NCBI GenBank assembly: GCA_021738565.1
Contig: JAIPBT010000032.1
Span: forward strand, 1 to 47,841
Reading direction: 5' to 3'
From: Bacteroidales bacterium
Lineage (GTDB): Bacteria; Bacteroidota; Bacteroidia; Bacteroidales; GCA-2748055
DNA length: 47,841 nt
Below, piece by piece: positions 8,939 through 16,888 of this stretch; position 1 is the stretch's first letter, and each line of letters opens with the position of its first letter. The position numbers were made by a program, and so were the translations under genes. The notes under the pieces are model-generated. The model saw only the letters and a program-made list of their open reading frames with translations, was not told the origin of the DNA and ran no database searches.

Positions 8939-9844
8939 ATGAAAAACAACAAATTACTTTTCTTCTCGGTGGCAGGACTATTAATGATCCTGGTCTCATG
9001 CAATACGCAGAAAAAGAAGGAATCCACGGATGATCCTGAAGGCTTTCAATACGCAGAAATGAAAAGCCAGCAGGAAGCAATGGAAGAATTGATCTATGCA
9101 TTTCCGTCACCGGGGGATATGCTTGGAAGATTTGATGAATTAGGAATGACCTACAGGAAAGAGCTTTTAAACCCTGCTTCATCTGCACAACATTACATCT
9201 CATCGAAAGCAAAAGCGATGAATCTTGGAGTCTATATCGCAGATCTTGCATTCCTGGTGATGTTTTCAAGGATCTCTGAATCGGCGGATTATTTAGAGGC
9301 AACGATGATGCTTAGCAGTGACCTGAATATTTCAAATCAGGAATTTGAGTTTTTGATTGAAGGTGCGAAGAACAACATGAACAACAGGGATTCAATTGTT
9401 GCATTTTCAAATGAGTTGTTTTACTCGATCGTTGAATTTTTTGAGAACAATCAGCAAAACAAAGTCATTGCTCTTATAGCCTCTGGCGCTTATATTGAGG
9501 CCATGCATATTGTGTTTCAGTCGGTTAACGAATACAGTCCTGATAATGAGCTGATCAGGCAGCTTACTGAGCTTCAGTATCCCATGAAAAATCTGCTGGA
9601 TCATGCAAAAAAGGTGACGGATGATCCGGACGTGGATGAAATTATTGAAGAAATCAGCAGTATAATGGATACTTTTAATCAACTGGAAACGATGGAAGGA
9701 GAGACAAAGATAACACAGGATGAACCGGGGGTTATTTCACTTACAGGAAGTGACCGGGAAGAAATGGATGAAAGGAGTTTCAATGAGCTGAAACGGAAAG
9801 TTGAGGATTTCAGAACTTCAATTGTGAAAATACAAGCTGAATAA
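8939..9844 (+). CDS. Hypothetical lipoprotein
   Basis: 301 aa, family not recognised. A lipoprotein signal peptide is clear: charged start, hydrophobic stretch and lipobox LVSC at about residue 21. The mature protein is acidic and almost wholly alpha-helical by composition (for example EDFRTSIVK and LIEGAKNNMNN), with no membrane segment and no catalytic motif I can name. It lies 104 nt after the ABCG transporter, in the same direction, with the 43-bp leader repeat in the gap. The context suggests an accessory envelope protein of the transporter system; this is inference. Confidence 0.8.
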   Translation: MKNNKLLFFSVAGLLMILVSCNTQKKKESTDDPEGFQYAEMKSQQEAMEELIYAFPSPGDMLGRFDELGMTYRKELLNPASSAQHYISSKAKAMNLGVYIADLAFLVMFSRISESADYLEATMMLSSDLNISNQEFEFLIEGAKNNMNNRDSIVAFSNELFYSIVEFFENNQQNKVIALIASGAYIEAMHIVFQSVNEYSPDNELIRQLTELQYPMKNLLDHAKKVTDDPDVDEIIEEISSIMDTFNQLETMEGETKITQDEPGVISLTGSDREEMDERSFNELKRKVEDFRTSIVKIQAE

Positions 9845-9932
9845 TTCGGTATTTCTGATTGCCGGAAAAAAATACCAGATTAAAAAAATACAGGAAATAT
9901 AATAATGCCATAATAAATGAACCGAGCCATGA

Positions 9933-9948
9933 TCCGCCGGTTGGCGGA
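9933..9948. repeat. Short GC hairpin
   Basis: A TCCGCC/GGCGGA stem with a GGTT loop stands in otherwise AT-rich intergenic DNA after the lipoprotein gene. There is no T-run behind it, so it is not a clear intrinsic terminator. Similar GC palindromes are common between Bacteroidota genes. Confidence 0.5.
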
Positions 9949-10002
9949 ACACATACGTATGATTATTTCACTTCTGGTGTTGGATATCTTCGATAAACTG
10001 TC

Positions 10003-10045
10003 ATGGCGAGCTGCCCCGATATACTTCGGGGCAGGCTATCTGACC
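10003..10045 (+). repeat. 43-bp leader repeat, copy 2
   Basis: A perfect 9-bp stem, CTGCCCCGA (10011-10019) with TCGGGGCAG (10026-10034), and a 6-nt loop. It is followed by GCTATCTGACC and then 23 AT-rich nucleotides to the ATG at 10069. It matches 8873-8915 with the same spacing to the next gene. Confidence 0.82.
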
Positions 10046-10068
10046 TATAAAAATTAAAAAATAAACAG

Positions 10069-10530
10069 ATGAAAAGACTTACTATTCTCTTACTGGTCGG
10101 AATAATGACATTTACTTCTGAGATATATGCCCAAAGGGATTTTTGCAGGGATTTTCTAAAATCAGAACAATGCAAGCAGTTCCCGGGAAGGAAATTTAAA
10201 TTAAACGGTCAATCCAGAAGCACAATTATCGGGACCGAAGATAAAATGGTTTACAGTGTTGTTTTGTACAGTGAAATGCAGTATAATATTTATTTTTGTA
10301 CCTCTGAACTGTTAAAGCCCGTTCATTTCAAGTTAATGAATGATGAATCGGGAGATGTATTGTACGACAATGCATCAAATAATTACATGGACTATCTTAC
10401 ATTAAAGCTGGATAAAACACAACGGTTAAAAATTTCAGTACAGATTCTGGGCCAGGATATGACCGAGCAGGAAAAAATAGAATTCCTGGGTTGTCTGGGA
10501 ATGATGATTTTTGCAAAAAAATTGAATTAA
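10069..10530 (+). CDS. Small secreted protein of unknown function
   Basis: 153 aa. A signal peptide (MKRLTILLLVGIM..., cleavage probably after IYAQ) precedes a mature domain of about 130 residues with four Cys (in RDFCRDF, SEQCKQF, IYFCTSE and FLGCLGM). These could form disulfides after export. Beta-rich segments alternate with charged turns (VVLYSEMQYNIYF, LTLKLDKTQ). No family recognised. It is the last gene of the co-directional set that begins at 4635, and its 5' region is a near copy of that of the lipoprotein gene. Confidence 0.78.
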   Translation: MKRLTILLLVGIMTFTSEIYAQRDFCRDFLKSEQCKQFPGRKFKLNGQSRSTIIGTEDKMVYSVVLYSEMQYNIYFCTSELLKPVHFKLMNDESGDVLYDNASNNYMDYLTLKLDKTQRLKISVQILGQDMTEQEKIEFLGCLGMMIFAKKLN

Positions 10531-10721
10531 TACCTTATCCATTTTGCAATTCACTGTTACTTAAGTAGAAATTCCTTTCACAACTTACTATAATTTAGTA
10601 CTTATCTGATAAATCCATCTATCATATCATAAGTAATTATCACTTCCAATAAGTTGATAAAAATTATGACTCTAAAAATAACATATGTTCAGATTAATTG
10701 ATAATTTCGAATTTCAAAGTA

Positions 10722-11129
10722 ATGCCAAACCGAAAAAAATACAGAAAAATAGCGTTACCCCCGAGCATGGAAGGGTATTCACCTTTTGGTATCCCTGCAG
10801 GTAAGTTCGGGGAGGTGACCTTATTGTTCGAGGAGTTTGAAGCCATCAGGTTGACTGATTATGAGGACCTGACACAGGAACAGGCTGCAAAAAAGATGAA
10901 TATTTCCCGGCCGACATTCACCCGGCTGTATGAAAAAGCCCGGAAAACCATCGCAAAAGCTTTTGTTGAAGGGAAATCCATAACCATCCAGGGGGGTGAT
11001 TATATATCCGATGATTTCTGGTACAGATGCAAGGATTGTTATGAGACAATGGTTACAATTAAACCGGCGGACCATTGCCGGTCCTGTGATTCCAGCAACA
11101 TTTTGCATCTGAATAGGGAATTAAAGTAA
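10722..11129 (+). CDS. DUF134 family DNA-binding protein
   Basis: 135 aa from the ATG at 10722 (MPNRKKYRKIALPP). A TTG further upstream (10698) would add eight residues not typical of the family. The core LFEEFEAIRLTDYEDLTQEQAA and the helix-turn-helix NISRPTFTRLYEKARKTIA match DUF134 proteins, which look like sigma-70 region 4-type DNA-binding domains. A C-terminal zinc ribbon is visible as CKDC and CRSC. DUF134 genes often lie near redox or iron-sulfur proteins; here the next gene encodes a 4Fe-4S uracil-DNA glycosylase, 10 nt downstream, so they probably form an operon. Confidence 0.88.
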   Translation: MPNRKKYRKIALPPSMEGYSPFGIPAGKFGEVTLLFEEFEAIRLTDYEDLTQEQAAKKMNISRPTFTRLYEKARKTIAKAFVEGKSITIQGGDYISDDFWYRCKDCYETMVTIKPADHCRSCDSSNILHLNRELK

Positions 11130-11139
11130 CAGATCAGTT

Positions 11140-11712
11140 ATGAATATGGAATTGCCGGCACTTAAAAATGAAATTTTAAAATGTACAAAATGTGAACTGG
11201 CAAGGACACGTAACCATGTTATTTTTGGTGAAGGGAATACAAATGCAAAAGTTATGATCATCGGCGAGGCTCCCGGCAGGGATGAGGATATGCTTGGAAG
11301 GCCCTTTGTTGGCAGATCCGGTCAATTGCTGGACAAGATATTGGAAGCCTGTGGATTTAACCGTGAAGAACATGTATTTATCAGTAACATTGTGAAATGC
11401 AGGCCTCCAGGCAACCGGGTTCCCACAACAAAAGAAGCAGAAGTATGTATGCCCTGGTTGCAAAAACAGATAGATTTGATCGATCCGGAGATCCTGATTC
11501 TCCTGGGGGCCACTGCGTTAAAATATATGGCAGGACCCGATCACCGGATCACCCGCGAGCATGGACAATGGCTTCAAGTAAACAGCAGGTGGACAATGCC
11601 AGTTTACCACCCTGCAGCCGTGCTTCGCGATCCTTCATTAAAACGCGATACCTGGGAGGACTACAAGAAAATAGTGTTCAAGTACCGGGAATTAGTGAAC
11701 CCGGAACATTAA
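11140..11712 (+). CDS. Uracil-DNA glycosylase, family 4 (4Fe-4S type)
   Basis: 190 aa, a normal length for the family. It removes uracil from DNA to start base-excision repair. Visible signatures are the first Cys pair of the iron-sulfur cluster (KCTKC), the catalytic motif GEAPGRDED, a phage-polymerase-fusion-like segment GRPFVGRSGQLLD, SNIVKCRPPGNR with the third cluster Cys and CMPW as the fourth, and the C-terminal motif YHPAAVLR. It starts 10 nt after the DUF134 gene. An open frame continues in phase beyond its stop (see findings). Confidence 0.93.
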   Translation: MNMELPALKNEILKCTKCELARTRNHVIFGEGNTNAKVMIIGEAPGRDEDMLGRPFVGRSGQLLDKILEACGFNREEHVFISNIVKCRPPGNRVPTTKEAEVCMPWLQKQIDLIDPEILILLGATALKYMAGPDHRITREHGQWLQVNSRWTMPVYHPAAVLRDPSLKRDTWEDYKKIVFKYRELVNPEH

Positions 11713-11878
11713 TCTGCAAGCTGGCTGTCGTCGGTATCAAAACCAATTGACCTCCTGGAACCGGGACAGCCGGTATTCTCATTTATTAACCTTATGGGAA
11801 TATTGAAAGAGTGGTTTACAGCCTCGCAAAATTTCAACATCCTGGAGGGTAGGTTAAAGAATTCGTTTGTTTCGCCAT

Positions 11879-12274
11879 TTACATTGATGGCTGAACTTTT
11901 TGGCCCAAAAATTTTATTTCAAACATATTCCCGCTTTTATCCCATATGAAATACGTGTTCTTACCGGGGTTTTCTTTGACGATCGCTTTGTATCCTTGCT
12001 CCACTGATTTTTTGAAAATATGATCTGCATTTCTGTAAGCCAGACAGATATGTGAGAAAATTCTTGTTTCTCTTTCATGGCTTAGAAATATTTCCAACTC
12101 TGCACCCGGATGTTGCATTTTAATAACTTTAACATTGGCAGTAGTATCAAAAATTTGCCTGGCAATTGTCTGATTTAGAGAGAATTTTTCTTTCACAACA
12201 AAATGAAGCACTTCCTCATAAAAATTTTTAATTTCTTCAGTTTCGTTTACGGTTATGGCAACATGTTTTATCAT
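11879..12274 (-). CDS. VOC family (glyoxalase-like) protein
   Basis: 131 aa with one vicinal-oxygen-chelate fold. The N-terminal IKHVAITV strand carries a likely metal ligand His4. Further candidate ligands are Glu in ELEIFL, His in FSHICLAY and Glu in MFEIKF near the end. The fold is shared by glyoxalase I, methylmalonyl-CoA epimerase and antibiotic-resistance proteins, so the substrate cannot be told. It stands alone on the minus strand, convergent with the glycosylase gene. Confidence 0.82.
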   Translation of the reverse strand: MIKHVAITVNETEEIKNFYEEVLHFVVKEKFSLNQTIARQIFDTTANVKVIKMQHPGAELEIFLSHERETRIFSHICLAYRNADHIFKKSVEQGYKAIVKENPGKNTYFIWDKSGNMFEIKFLGQKVQPSM

Positions 12275-12359
12275 TTGAAAGATGATTTTTGATCAAATTT
12301 AAACGAACTTATGTTCATATTAAAATTATTTGGATTAAATTTGAATAAAATAACCGCGA

Positions 12360-12496
12360 TGGTCATTTCAATTTTAACGGATAACCTGGTGGAAAAAGTC
12401 TATCCGTCGCATTGTACCGACAATCCAGCGTTGGAACTCTTTTACGGGAATTTTGGAAAGAACCTGGTAAGGACGGGGGAGGTTTTCAATTTTTAA
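12360..12496 (+). pseudogene. C-terminal remnant of a metallo-beta-lactamase-fold hydrolase
   Basis: The frame from 12360 reads VEKVYPSHCTDNPALELF then FGKNLVRTGEVFNF and a stop. This matches the C-terminal end of MBL-fold hydrolases of the dihydropterin phosphate synthase-like group, where a helix is followed by the HCTG metal-ligand box, an AIELF-type helix and a final V-G-x-V-F strand. The N-terminal half with the HxHxDH motif is absent; upstream there is only about 85 bp before the VOC gene start. The fragment is therefore most likely a deletion remnant. Confidence 0.6.
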
Positions 12497-12681
12497 TACG
12501 CGCAAACATACTGAGAAGGATTCTGTGATCTTCAATTCTCCAGGGATGCCTGCATTCATTATTTTCCGATTTGTATCGTCTGTGTTGATATATAAAGAGA
12601 GGGTTATGGTCATACTGGCGGGCCATAATTAAGCCAGGATAATGCCGGGGAAAATGTATAATAATAAAATATGAATGAATG
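12497..12681. other. Intergenic stretch before panD
   Basis: No supported gene. A minus-strand frame of 79 codons (12374-12613) overlaps the MBL remnant; its distal part lacks any recognisable motif. No clear promoter box for panD is seen. Confidence 0.35.
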
Positions 12682-13023
12682 ATGGAAATAGAAGTATTGA
12701 AATCGAAAATACACCGGGCCAGGGTAACCGGTGCCGATCTGAATTATGATGGAAGCATAACCATTGATGAAGACTGGATGTTACAAGCCGGTCTTTACGA
12801 ATTTGAAAAGGTACAGGTGCTAAATATCAATAATGGTGAACGTTTTGAAACGTATGTCATACAAGGGGGAAAAGGCACTCATGAAATTGTTCTGAACGGT
12901 GCTGCGGCACGCAAGGTACAAACAGGTGACCTGGTAATCGTTATGGCTTACACGCGTATTGACAGCAGGGATTATGATAAACTGGAACCAAAGATTGTAT
13001 TTGCGGATCGTTATTATGCTTAA
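12682..13023 (+). CDS. panD: Aspartate 1-decarboxylase
   Basis: 113 aa. It converts L-aspartate to beta-alanine for pantothenate and CoA synthesis. The pyruvoyl enzyme is made by self-cleavage between Gly and Ser in YDGSITID. Starting at the second of two adjacent ATG codons puts this pair at Gly24-Ser25, the numbering of the E. coli enzyme, which is why 12682 is preferred over 12679. Other family motifs are KIHRARVT with Lys9 and His11, NGERFETYVI and NGAAARKVQTGD. No other pan genes are in the window. Confidence 0.95.
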   Translation: MEIEVLKSKIHRARVTGADLNYDGSITIDEDWMLQAGLYEFEKVQVLNINNGERFETYVIQGGKGTHEIVLNGAAARKVQTGDLVIVMAYTRIDSRDYDKLEPKIVFADRYYA

Positions 13024-13148
13024 GAATAAAGCGTACATTTATTATTGATAAAACCACCCATATATTTCATATAATTGCAATAATTTGCCTTCTCTTCATT
13101 ATATTTGATGCTGGTCTTCAGACATCATCAACCAAAGTGACAAATAAG

Positions 13149-14183
13149 ATGAAAGCAATTCTCATTTTGACGGGTTTATTTATTTTCTCCTTTGTTGGGA
13201 ATGCACAGAAACCGGTGAACGAAAGATCCAATGAAAAAACCAAGCGGCTTCTGATTTATCTTTCAGGACTCCATGAAAGGGAGCAGGAAAAACTGATCCC
13301 GGGGGTAATGGGACTGCGCTATGAAGCACGGGAGGATGCTGCCGGTGCTGAGGAAATATTTAAACATACAGGCAAGTGGGTGGGATTGATAGGCCACGAA
13401 TATTGCGAAAGCTATGGCAACCGCCAAGTAAATTCAGCCGATGAAGCGGTCATTTGGGAGGAAAAAAATCCTGAATTCATAGAGTTTGCAAAAGAGGGAG
13501 GAATTGTTCGCATACTGACACACTATCCCAATCCAACCCATGAAAAATATTCCGGATTGCGGGATTCATCGGCAAACATTGATGCCATACTTACCGGTGG
13601 CACGCCCGAACGCAAGCGTTGGCTTGCTCTGTTGGATGAGGTTGCCAATGGATTGCATGATCTTGACAAACATGGAATTGCAGCCATCTTTGGTCCCCTT
13701 CATGAAATGAACGGATGGTGGTTCTGGTGGTGCGCCGAAATGGACAATATGAATGCAGAAAAATTCAGGGAGCTCTGGATTGATCAGTACAATTACCTGA
13801 CCTATGAGAAAGAATGCAATAATATCCTTTGGCTTTGGGCCCAGGGAGGAAATCCTGATCTTAACCTTGATCTCTATCCGGGTGACGCGTATGTTGACAT
13901 TGTTGGACTTGATGTATATAAACCTTCACTTGAGGCAATAGCAGATAAATACCAGATGTTGCAAACCCTGGGTAAACCCTTTATGATTGCCGAGTTTGGT
14001 CCCAGGGGTAAGAAAAAGGAATTTGATTATTTGAATCTCCTCGAGGAAATAAATACATATTGCCCGAATACCTTTGCGATTATGAGCTGGCACAGTATTG
14101 ATTTTACACCTGTGAACAATCCAAATGGAATAGAATACATGAATCATCCGATGGTGCTTACCCGGGAGAAGATACAGTATTAG
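13149..14183 (+). CDS. Glycoside hydrolase family 26 (beta-mannanase-like)
   Basis: 344 aa from the ATG at 13149; a GTG at 13137 would only add MTNK. A signal peptide (KAILILTGLFIFSF, cleavage after GNAQ) precedes the GH26 barrel. The acid/base is Glu186 in the hallmark HEMNGWWFWW, and the nucleophile is Glu282 in MIAEFGPRG. LRYEAR and WLWAQGGN also fit. Family members cut beta-1,4-mannan or related mixed glucans with retention. It is the first gene of the hemicellulose cluster and is convergent with the SDR gene, 28 nt away. Confidence 0.9.
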   Translation: MKAILILTGLFIFSFVGNAQKPVNERSNEKTKRLLIYLSGLHEREQEKLIPGVMGLRYEAREDAAGAEEIFKHTGKWVGLIGHEYCESYGNRQVNSADEAVIWEEKNPEFIEFAKEGGIVRILTHYPNPTHEKYSGLRDSSANIDAILTGGTPERKRWLALLDEVANGLHDLDKHGIAAIFGPLHEMNGWWFWWCAEMDNMNAEKFRELWIDQYNYLTYEKECNNILWLWAQGGNPDLNLDLYPGDAYVDIVGLDVYKPSLEAIADKYQMLQTLGKPFMIAEFGPRGKKKEFDYLNLLEEINTYCPNTFAIMSWHSIDFTPVNNPNGIEYMNHPMVLTREKIQY

Positions 14184-14211
14184 CAGCTATTACATGTGAT
14201 TTGTTGTTGCA

Positions 14212-15246
14212 TTATAACTTAAACTGGCTCCCACAAACATTTGCATTATCATCAATTCTTTTCCAAACCCTTGAGGAGTGTTCCCAAAGTTTTTTTCCTT
14301 CTTCTTCCAGGTATACCTTCGGGTCCATTTTTTTATTGTTGAACATATGAAGGTATGCACCTGTTTTTCCTTCAAAATCAGGAGAGATACCCATGTAGAC
14401 GACAGCTTTTGCTGCCTTTTTCGGGGATTGAAAGAAAACAGAAAAGATACCGCGCAGTATGACCCTGACAAGCCATGGCGCACTTCTTACAATATTGGTA
14501 TTTACCGGACCGGGGCAGATCACATTAAAGGACACATCAGTTTTTGCAGTGTTGATCCGCCTTGATATTTCCACTGCAAGCGTATTCAGCACCAATTTAT
14601 AATAACTGTAGTTGTTCATGCCTTTTTTGATCCCGTAATGGGAAAACTCACCAAATTCTTCATAATCGATGTAAGAGGATCCCTGGTGTGAATCGGAGGA
14701 AATAAACACGACCCTGGGTATTGGATCATTTGTATTCCGGTTGTTTTTGCAGGTAAGGTTGGGTAGCGTGCCGTTGACCAGCATCAGGTTAAGCATCATG
14801 AAGTTTGACATGTAATTGACAAGAAATATTTCATCCAGGCCTGATGATGTCAGCGTGGCTTTTGGGTTGGCAACACCTGCATTCAGTATCAGCAGGTCAA
14901 TTTTTACCGAATCTTTTTCAAGCTGGTTGCAAAAATTATGAATAGATTCAACATCAGAAAGATCAAGGTGCCGCATCGAAACATTCTCAGAACCCGACAG
15001 TTTCTTAACCTTTTCCCCGGCTTCCGGGATCTGTCTCCTGCATGCCATGATGATGTTTCCCCCGCGCCTGGCGAGATCCACTGCCAGGGCAAAGCCAAGT
15101 CCGGAATTGGCCCCTGTGATCAAACAGGTTTTACCGTCAATACGGTCAGTATCACTCAACCTGTCAGAGAGGTCCTGCTTTCTGAAAATATCCAGTATTC
15201 CTGTCAGTGTGGCCACTACAGGATTGTCAAATCTTCCGTGTGACAT
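14212..15246 (-). CDS. Short-chain dehydrogenase/reductase
   Basis: 344 aa, classical SDR with extensions at both ends. The cofactor loop is LITGANSGLG (about residues 42-51), followed by the LILNAGVAN motif, catalytic Ser in VFISSDSHQG and the YxxxK pair in NYSYYKLVLN. The basic residue after the second strand (ACRRQ) favours NADP(H). The overall type resembles retinol dehydrogenase/protochlorophyllide-reductase-like SDRs. It sits inside the glycoside-hydrolase cluster but on the opposite strand to its neighbours, and no link to sugar metabolism is evident. Confidence 0.87.
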   Translation of the reverse strand: MSHGRFDNPVVATLTGILDIFRKQDLSDRLSDTDRIDGKTCLITGANSGLGFALAVDLARRGGNIIMACRRQIPEAGEKVKKLSGSENVSMRHLDLSDVESIHNFCNQLEKDSVKIDLLILNAGVANPKATLTSSGLDEIFLVNYMSNFMMLNLMLVNGTLPNLTCKNNRNTNDPIPRVVFISSDSHQGSSYIDYEEFGEFSHYGIKKGMNNYSYYKLVLNTLAVEISRRINTAKTDVSFNVICPGPVNTNIVRSAPWLVRVILRGIFSVFFQSPKKAAKAVVYMGISPDFEGKTGAYLHMFNNKKMDPKVYLEEEGKKLWEHSSRVWKRIDDNANVCGSQFKL

Positions 15247-15329
15247 ATATTAGATTTTAATTTGTTAAATATAATTATTAAGTAAGATCATATTTCATTA
15301 GTTTTAGGAAATATAAATCAGCCAGCAAA

Positions 15330-15437
15330 ATGAAACGAACATTAATTGTCTTTATCACATTGCCTCTTTTTTCATGGCTGAATGCCTGGAATCCATATAT
15401 TCAGCTCCCAATGATCCTGAATACAAGTACTAAATAA
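15330..15437 (+). CDS. 35-aa small ORF, signal-peptide-like
   Basis: ATG at 15330, preceded by an A-rich stretch, encodes a basic start, a hydrophobic core LIVFITLPLFSWLNA that looks like a signal peptide, and a short tail ending ILNTSTK. The stop lies 13 nt before the xylanase start. It may be a leader peptide, or the truncated 5' end of a lost secreted enzyme. There is no homology I can name. Confidence 0.3.
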   Translation: MKRTLIVFITLPLFSWLNAWNPYIQLPMILNTSTK

Positions 15438-15450
15438 ATAGTTAATAAAA

Positions 15451-16716
15451 ATGAAAACAATGTTAAAAACCTTTAGGTATGGGATATTGATTTTTATATT
15501 CCTGTTTAATTTCCTCCATGTTTACACACAAGTCATTAATAATGAAAATATTGACCGATCAATTGAGAAATATCGCAAAGGAATTATACATATAAGCGGA
15601 AAACCCGGGGCGAGTGTGACCGTTGAGCAACTGGAACATGAATTCTGGTTCGGCTGTGCATTGTCTTCAGGTATATTTTCCGACCGTTCCTGGATCTCTG
15701 AAGCTGACCGTGAAATTTACAAGGAGAAATTTATCGGGAATTTCAATTCGGCTGTAACCGAGAATGCAGTGAAATGGGGCAGTATGGAGGAAAATAGAGG
15801 CCGTATCAATTATACGACATCAGACAACATACTCGAATGGACAGAGGCCAATGACATTCCCTGCAGGGGACACAATCTCTACTGGGGGATAGATAAGTTT
15901 GTGCAACCATGGCTGAAAATCATGGATAATGATGAACTGTTGGCTGCACTGGAGAAGCGCGGGAGGGAGACAGCTGCCCATTTCAATGGGAGGTTTGCCG
16001 AATATGACCTCAACAACGAAATGATTCACGGAAATTATTATGAGGACAGGCTTGGGAGGGATATTACATTAAAAATGGCCCAATGGGTGCTGGAAGGTGA
16101 TCCGGAAGCAAAACTGTGGTTGAACGATTACGACATTCTCACCGGCAGGCGCCTGGATGACTACATGGAGCATATCCGTGAGCTACAATCAATGGGTGTT
16201 CCCATCTCGGGTATCGGGGTGCAGGGGCACCTGCATGGGGAGACTTTTGCGAGAGAAAAACTTCAGGAGAGTCTGGACTCACTGGCCACATTTGGTTTGC
16301 CGGTGAGGATCACAGAATTCAATATCCCGGGACAACGGTCGAAATTTTACAGGAATAAATCCCTTGAAATTACTGAAGAGGAAGAGCTGCAAAAGGCAAA
16401 AGAACTGGAAGACTATTACCGCATCTGTTTTGCGAATCCTGCTGTTGAAGGCATTTTAATGTGGGGATTCTGGGAAGGGGCAAACTGGATTCCCGTTTCA
16501 TCATTGTACAGGATGGACTGGTCCCCGACTCCGGCTTTGCAGACTTACCAGGATCTGATATTCGAAGAGTGGAACACCTCGGTTACATTGCAGCTTGATG
16601 AAGATGGGAATGCCGCAGTCCCTGCTTTTTTTGGAAAATACAGGATTACTTCTGGTGACAATGAGATGGAGATTTCGCTACGCAAATTAGAGGGAAGCTT
16701 AAGTATTGAACTGTGA
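15451..16716 (+). CDS. Glycoside hydrolase family 10 (plant-type endo-xylanase-like)
   Basis: 421 aa with a signal peptide (GILIFIFLFNFLHVY, cleavage near TQ). The GH10 core shows FNSAVTENAVKW, the RGHNLYW substrate loop, acid/base Glu190 in DLNNEMIHG, GIGVQGHLHG and nucleophile Glu289 in RITEFNIPG. It resembles the plant-like GH10 branch more than the classical WDVVNE type. A beta-rich C-terminal tail (about 375-421, FFGKYRIT) is a possible accessory domain. Its stop TGA is the first TGA of an 8-bp tandem repeat array. Confidence 0.88.
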   Translation: MKTMLKTFRYGILIFIFLFNFLHVYTQVINNENIDRSIEKYRKGIIHISGKPGASVTVEQLEHEFWFGCALSSGIFSDRSWISEADREIYKEKFIGNFNSAVTENAVKWGSMEENRGRINYTTSDNILEWTEANDIPCRGHNLYWGIDKFVQPWLKIMDNDELLAALEKRGRETAAHFNGRFAEYDLNNEMIHGNYYEDRLGRDITLKMAQWVLEGDPEAKLWLNDYDILTGRRLDDYMEHIRELQSMGVPISGIGVQGHLHGETFAREKLQESLDSLATFGLPVRITEFNIPGQRSKFYRNKSLEITEEEELQKAKELEDYYRICFANPAVEGILMWGFWEGANWIPVSSLYRMDWSPTPALQTYQDLIFEEWNTSVTLQLDEDGNAAVPAFFGKYRITSGDNEMEISLRKLEGSLSIEL

Positions 16717-16776
16717 GACGGTGGGACGGTGAGTCAGTGAGACGGTGAGACGGTGAGACAGTGGGACAGGGACAGT
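16713..16776 (+). repeat. 8-bp tandem array (GTGAGACG type)
   Basis: About seven units of GTGRGACR run directly from the end of the xylanase gene, so that the gene's stop TGA lies inside the first unit. The reverse complement, CYGTCYCA, is the unit of the long array before lepA at 45487-45675. An AT-only palindrome follows about 50 bp further on, as at the lepA locus. Confidence 0.88.
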
Positions 16777-16825
16777 CTTACCGACCTCTGGGGTTCTCAA
16801 CTTTCTCTGTGAATCTCGGAGTAAT

Positions 16826-16862
16826 AATATATATATTTAATTCACTGTTTAAATATATATTT
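16826..16862. repeat. AT-only palindrome next to tandem array
   Basis: AATATATATATTTAA (16826-16840) pairs with TTTAAATATATATTT (16848-16862) around a short loop. A very similar palindrome lies at 45218-45256 beside the related tandem arrays. It sits in the 3' intergenic region between the convergent GH10 and GH43 genes and could act as a bidirectional terminator. Confidence 0.7.
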
Positions 16863-16888
16863 CTTTTCAGCCCCTCAATTTTCGGTAG

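Noticed and set aside
12374-12613. 79-codon minus-strand gene before panD
   Set aside because: It overlaps the clearer MBL remnant on the plus strand, has no recognisable motif and no start context.
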